NCBI GenBank assembly: GCA_030040515.1
Contig: JASHTO010000012.1
Location: 1-8,607, forward strand
DNA from: Terriglobia bacterium
Lineage (GTDB): Bacteria > Acidobacteriota > Terriglobia > UBA7540
Direction of reading: 5' to 3'
Length of the DNA stretch: 8,607 nucleotides
A program made the position numbers and the translations under genes. This document shows positions 4,954 through 8,607 of this stretch, in pieces; positions within the stretch are counted from its first letter, which is position 1; each line of letters opens with the position of its first letter. The notes under the pieces were generated by a model. That model was not told where the DNA came from. It made no database searches and was given only the letters and a program-made list of their open reading frames with translations.

Positions 4954-7500
4954 TTGAAAAAAGAGAAAAAGCAGGTCGAATTGACCCGCCGGCGTTTTTT
5001 AAGCAGCTCGGTGGCTGCGACGGTGGCATCCATCGAGATACCTCGCCGCCTGGGGGCTTACGGGAGTGCAGATTCCAGCCCGGCATTGGAATCGTCCTTC
5101 CGCTCGGCCAAGCCTATTTGGCCGGAGGGGCGCGAAAAGGAAATGAATCTGTGGGTGGGATTTCGCGCTGTTTTCCAGCCGCCTGCCGCAAAGCACGTTT
5201 ACCTCCGGATGGCCGGCTGCACATTCTATCGGGTTTATTTCAATGGGAAGTTCCACGGTTGGGGACCGGCACGCGGTCCCAAGGACCACTTCCGCGTGGA
5301 CCTTTGGGACATAACGCCGCACCTCGAAAGCGGCCAGAATTATGTTTGCGCCGAAGTGGCCGGATACAACGTCAACAGCTATTACGTATTGGATCAGCCC
5401 TCGTTCCTGCAGGCGGAAGTAACCACGGACACGGAGGTGCTGGCTTCAACGTCAGGCGATGGGCGCCCCTTCGAGGCCGTGATTCTCACGCAACGCGTGG
5501 AGAAGGTGCAGCGTTACACGTTTCAACGGACATTCTCCGAGGTGTATCACCTGGACTCGCAATCGTCGGCGTGGCGTGAAGGTGCCGATTCTCCCCTGGA
5601 GGCTGTGAAGTGCGCCGTTTTTCCTCCCCGCCAATACATACCGCGCCGCGTGCCTTTTCCCGACTACGAGAAACGCCAACCGGAAATGGTCGCAGCCGAG
5701 GGCGAGTTCAATTGGAGCGGCAATGCGCCGAAAAGCCTCTTCGAGGACCGTTCGATCCCCAGCGCCGCCCGGATCGGACCCCATATGCTCGGTTATCGCT
5801 GGGATGACTTGACCGAGATTCCCTACCTCGAGCTGCAAAAGACGAAGACGACGGTCAACAATCGCATCGATGCGCCTTATGTGTGCGATCAACCGATTCA
5901 TCTGACCGCCGGCCAATTCAAGACTCTTGATTTCGGCACGAATCTGGCGGGATTTTTCGGCGCGCACGTAACCGCTCACACTCCTACCAAGCTCTACTTT
6001 ACTTTTGACGAGACGCTGGCGAACGGCGATGTGGATTTCAAGCGCCTCATGTGTGACAACATCGTCGCCTATACGCTGGCCCCAGGCACGTACGATCTTG
6101 AGACTTTTGAGCCCTACGGACTCGAGTTCCTGAAGCTCATGGTGCTGGAGGGAGAGTGTTCCGTCGATCATGTGTATCTACGCGAATACACGGCGCCCGA
6201 CGTCTGGACGGCGCACTTTAGCTGTAGCCATGATGGTCTCAACAAGCTGTTCGCGGCGGGCAGGGAGTGCTACCGTGCCAACGCCATCGATCTGTTTCAG
6301 GACAACCCCACCCGCGAGCGCGCCGGGTGGCTGTGCGATTCATCATTTACCGCGCGCGTGGCCCCGCTCCTGACCGGGCATACGCGCGCGGAACACAATC
6401 AGTTCGAAAACTATCTGTTGCCCGACAGCTTTGGAGACCTGCCCGACGGGATGCTCCCCGCGTGTTATCCGTCGGACCATTCGGGCACTGACTTTTCGGC
6501 GACGTGGCCCCTGTGGTTCATCATTCAACTGGAGCAATACCTGCAACGCAGCGATGACCACGAGACGGTGGCGGGGCTCCGGAATCGCGTCATGAAAGTT
6601 TTCGATTATTATGCGCCCTTCCGGAATGCCGAGGGGCTGCTTCAAGATCTGAAGGGTTGGGTATTTATCGAATGGTCGAAGTCGAATGATTACGTCCAAC
6701 CTCTGAGTTATCCCACCAACATGCTTTATGCCGCGGCCCTGGCCGCGGCGGGGCGGCTATATGATTTGCCGCAGTTTGTCGAGCAGGCCGAAGCGCTGCG
6801 CAAGCTCATCCGGCAACAGTCTTATGACGGCCAGTTTTTTGTCGATAACGCGGTCCTGCAGGACGGAAAACTTGTTCCCTCCCATAATCGAACGGAGACG
6901 TGCCAGTACTATGCCTTCTACTTCGACATCGCCTCTCCCCAAACCTACCCTCAACTTTGGGAGACGCTTCGCAGCCAGTTCGGACCACAACGGTGGAAGA
7001 CCAAGGCTTATCCTGACATCCCCCCCTCCAATGCTTTCATGGGCAACGTCCTGCGGCAGGAACTGCTTTCGCGCGTCGGTCTTACCGACCAATTAATCGA
7101 GGAAGTGATTGCGAGCCTGCTTTACATGGCCGAACTCACCGGCACCATGTGGGAAAACAGCAGCGACGAAGCGAGCATGAACCACGCCTTCGAATCAAAC
7201 GTTGTAACCGAGCTTTATCGCGATGTCCTGGGCCTCTATCACGTGGACCGCGTCCGCAAGAAGGTCCATCTGCGCTTCACTAATTTATCGCTCGATTGGT
7301 GCGTGGGACGCATTCCCACTCCCGAAGGTTTTGTCTCCATGCGCTGGTGGAAATCTCCGGATGCCCTCACCTATCAGGTCGACGTTCCTGCGGGATACAC
7401 CGTAGAGGTGGAGAACCTTTCGAAATTTAACGTTGTCCAAAGGCATTTTCCACACGGCAAAGTGAACTTCGGATTCAAGGTGGAAGGCGGGTACCAATGA
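4954..7500 (+). CDS. Tat-exported GH78 alpha-L-rhamnosidase-like enzyme
   Basis: Predicted to remove terminal alpha-L-rhamnose from glycans or glycosides in the periplasm, by the inverting GH78 mechanism. The 848 residues begin with a twin-arginine signal (LTRRRFLSSS, residues 10-19) whose hydrophobic part is rather weak. An N-terminal beta-sandwich follows, with the RVYFNGKFHGWGPARGP segment (93-109) typical of the rhamnosidase N domain. The middle and C-terminal part is the (alpha/alpha)6 barrel and a final beta domain. The signature DNPTRERAGWLCD gives D450, E455 and D462, spaced like D567, E572 and D579 of Bacillus RhaB (from memory). E734 in GTMWE matches the second catalytic Glu (E841 there), followed by the expected ASMNHAF...LYR block. 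WLCD replaces the commoner WTGD, pointing to a divergent subgroup. The length is at the short end for the family, with no added binding modules. It is first of two co-transcribed hydrolase genes. The fold and family are firm; rhamnose specificity is likely but unproven. Confidence 0.88.
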   Translation: MKKEKKQVELTRRRFLSSSVAATVASIEIPRRLGAYGSADSSPALESSFRSAKPIWPEGREKEMNLWVGFRAVFQPPAAKHVYLRMAGCTFYRVYFNGKFHGWGPARGPKDHFRVDLWDITPHLESGQNYVCAEVAGYNVNSYYVLDQPSFLQAEVTTDTEVLASTSGDGRPFEAVILTQRVEKVQRYTFQRTFSEVYHLDSQSSAWREGADSPLEAVKCAVFPPRQYIPRRVPFPDYEKRQPEMVAAEGEFNWSGNAPKSLFEDRSIPSAARIGPHMLGYRWDDLTEIPYLELQKTKTTVNNRIDAPYVCDQPIHLTAGQFKTLDFGTNLAGFFGAHVTAHTPTKLYFTFDETLANGDVDFKRLMCDNIVAYTLAPGTYDLETFEPYGLEFLKLMVLEGECSVDHVYLREYTAPDVWTAHFSCSHDGLNKLFAAGRECYRANAIDLFQDNPTRERAGWLCDSSFTARVAPLLTGHTRAEHNQFENYLLPDSFGDLPDGMLPACYPSDHSGTDFSATWPLWFIIQLEQYLQRSDDHETVAGLRNRVMKVFDYYAPFRNAEGLLQDLKGWVFIEWSKSNDYVQPLSYPTNMLYAAALAAAGRLYDLPQFVEQAEALRKLIRQQSYDGQFFVDNAVLQDGKLVPSHNRTETCQYYAFYFDIASPQTYPQLWETLRSQFGPQRWKTKAYPDIPPSNAFMGNVLRQELLSRVGLTDQLIEEVIASLLYMAELTGTMWENSSDEASMNHAFESNVVTELYRDVLGLYHVDRVRKKVHLRFTNLSLDWCVGRIPTPEGFVSMRWWKSPDALTYQVDVPAGYTVEVENLSKFNVVQRHFPHGKVNFGFKVEGGYQ

Positions 7501-8607
7501 AGCGTGAACTTACGCGACGCACTTTTCTGCGCCTTTCGGCTGGCGCCGGGGCGCTGGCGGCAGAGCCGCCATTGAGGATGGGCGGCGCGGCAGTAGCGGT
7601 GCAGATTCCCGGACGAGCTGATGAAATGACGCTGGACGGCCGATTATTTTCGCCGGGCCTGGAAGGGGCAAAGTGGAGCACTTTCGCCGCGGCCGGCTAC
7701 AGGAATCCGGTCTCCGGCATCTGCTATCGCACCAAGCCGCCCGGATACTTTGGTTTGTATATCGAGAGACCGTTTCCCGTTTCCGGTATGCCGCTGGGGG
7801 GCATTGACACAGGAGCGTTGTATCTTGAGCCCTCCGGAGTGCTTGGCTATACGTCGATCTTCAACCACCTCACCCCCATTGGCGGGCCGCTGAACACACC
7901 GTATCTGGGAATCGTAGTGAATGGCCGCGCCTGGGTGTTCGGAACCGGCCAGACCAAAAATTATACGGGCAACAATCGGCCGTCTTACGGAATCAACGTG
8001 CTCGGCTCCATGCAGGAGAGCGAGTACTGGGGACACTATCCCATCGCCGACGTTGAGTATAAGTCGGAAGCACCGGTGCAAATTGGCGTAAGGAGCTGGT
8101 CACCATTTATTCCCGGCGACTCCAGGGTGTCGAACACGCCCGGCGCGGTCTTTGAAGTTCACCTGCGGAATAGAGGTACGGGTGAACAGAAGGGTTGCCT
8201 GGTATTCAGCTTTCCGGGCTTTGCCGAACATCACTCGCGGGACTACGCCATTGGCTGGCCCAATTTGCCCGCGCAGCCCGTCATGCCGCCTTGCCAGATC
8301 AGTCGCCGTCCCGCTCCAGCGGGCTTACAAGGTGTGTGGGTTGAAAACCAGGCCTGGGGAATGAGCTACGTCCTGGCCGCGCTCGATGTCGACAGTGCGC
8401 GCACCGGAGGCTCTCTGGGCGTGGACGGGCCGACCTGGGATAAAGCTCAGGAGAAGCTACCCTCGACGACTGAACACGACGACGGCGGGTCGTCCCTGGC
8501 GGTCGATTTCAACGTCGCGCCCGGCGAGGAGAAAACGCTGCGGGTGATTCTGGTCTGGTACGCGCCGGAGTGGGAAGGCAATGGTGTTCCCGGAACCGGC
8601 GGGCGCC
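7497..8607 (+). CDS. GH116-type beta-glycosidase, N-terminal part (truncated by window end)
   Basis: The frame stays open for 370 codons to the window edge. The ATG overlaps the GH78 stop codon (ATGA, 7497-7500), with GGAAGGCGGG as ribosome-binding site inside the upstream gene, so translation is probably coupled. A clear Tat signal opens the protein (ELTRRTFLRLSAGAGALA, residues 4-21). Residues about 80-115 contain FPVSGMPLGGIDTGALYLEP followed by SGVLGYTSIFNH, which matches the start of the N-terminal beta-sandwich domain of GH116 (glucosylceramidase/GBA2 type, beta-glucosidases and beta-xylosidases). Near the end, EEKTLRVILVWYAPEW fits a later strand of that domain. The family usually has GGIGTG; here residue 104 is Asp (GGIDTG). 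The catalytic barrel with its nucleophile and acid/base lies beyond the window, so activity cannot be judged. Likely role: periplasmic removal of a beta-linked sugar, probably glucose, after the rhamnosidase has acted. Confidence 0.8.
   Translation, partial: MKRELTRRTFLRLSAGAGALAAEPPLRMGGAAVAVQIPGRADEMTLDGRLFSPGLEGAKWSTFAAAGYRNPVSGICYRTKPPGYFGLYIERPFPVSGMPLGGIDTGALYLEPSGVLGYTSIFNHLTPIGGPLNTPYLGIVVNGRAWVFGTGQTKNYTGNNRPSYGINVLGSMQESEYWGHYPIADVEYKSEAPVQIGVRSWSPFIPGDSRVSNTPGAVFEVHLRNRGTGEQKGCLVFSFPGFAEHHSRDYAIGWPNLPAQPVMPPCQISRRPAPAGLQGVWVENQAWGMSYVLAALDVDSARTGGSLGVDGPTWDKAQEKLPSTTEHDDGGSSLAVDFNVAPGEEKTLRVILVWYAPEWEGNGVPGTGGR

Noticed and set aside
4923..6171. Frames of 218 codons (plus) and 239 codons (minus) overlapping the GH78 gene.
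   Set aside because: They overlap the well-supported GH78 frame and show no family features or plausible signals.

Overview
The window looks like chromosomal DNA from an Acidobacteriota-type soil bacterium. This rests mainly on one gene: a very large outer-membrane receptor of the Oar type (N-terminal carboxypeptidase-regulatory-like domain, then TonB-dependent plug and barrel), a class greatly expanded in Acidobacteriota. The Tat-exported glycoside hydrolases and the lack of any SusD-like partner agree with this. The taxonomic call is inference; no rRNA or other marker gene is present.

Layout. Positions 1-69 hold nothing I can identify. Positions 70-164 carry two hairpins, the first an intrinsic terminator serving the minus strand. 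Positions 175-4035 (minus) encode the receptor. An 867-base divergent spacer (4087-4953 by the longest receptor reading, 4036-4953 with the preferred start) separates it from two plus-strand hydrolase genes: a GH78 alpha-L-rhamnosidase-like protein (4954-7500) and the start of a GH116-type beta-glycosidase (7497 to the window end, truncated). The two overlap by four bases (ATGA) and are almost certainly co-transcribed and translationally coupled. Both carry twin-arginine signals.

The spacer is the richest non-coding part. On the receptor side, reading leftward, there are phased A-tracts, a -35 box, a 22-bp inverted repeat filling the -35/-10 gap, an extended -10 box, and a leader of about 177 nt with three 12-bp tandem repeats. 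On the hydrolase side there is an extended -10 promoter (4741-4769) and a leader of similar length that contains an 86-bp palindromic element. A second, unrelated palindromic element of 89 bp lies mid-spacer. Both divergent genes appear to start with TTG.

Working model (inference): this is a glycan or glycoside use locus. The receptor imports a rhamnosylated compound across the outer membrane; the periplasmic GH78 enzyme removes terminal alpha-L-rhamnose; the GH116 enzyme removes the beta-glucose (or similar sugar) beneath it. The operator-like repeat over the receptor promoter suggests control by a repressor encoded elsewhere. I see no wholly new system here. The most novel material is the regulatory and repeat architecture of the spacer and the pairing of the two hydrolases.
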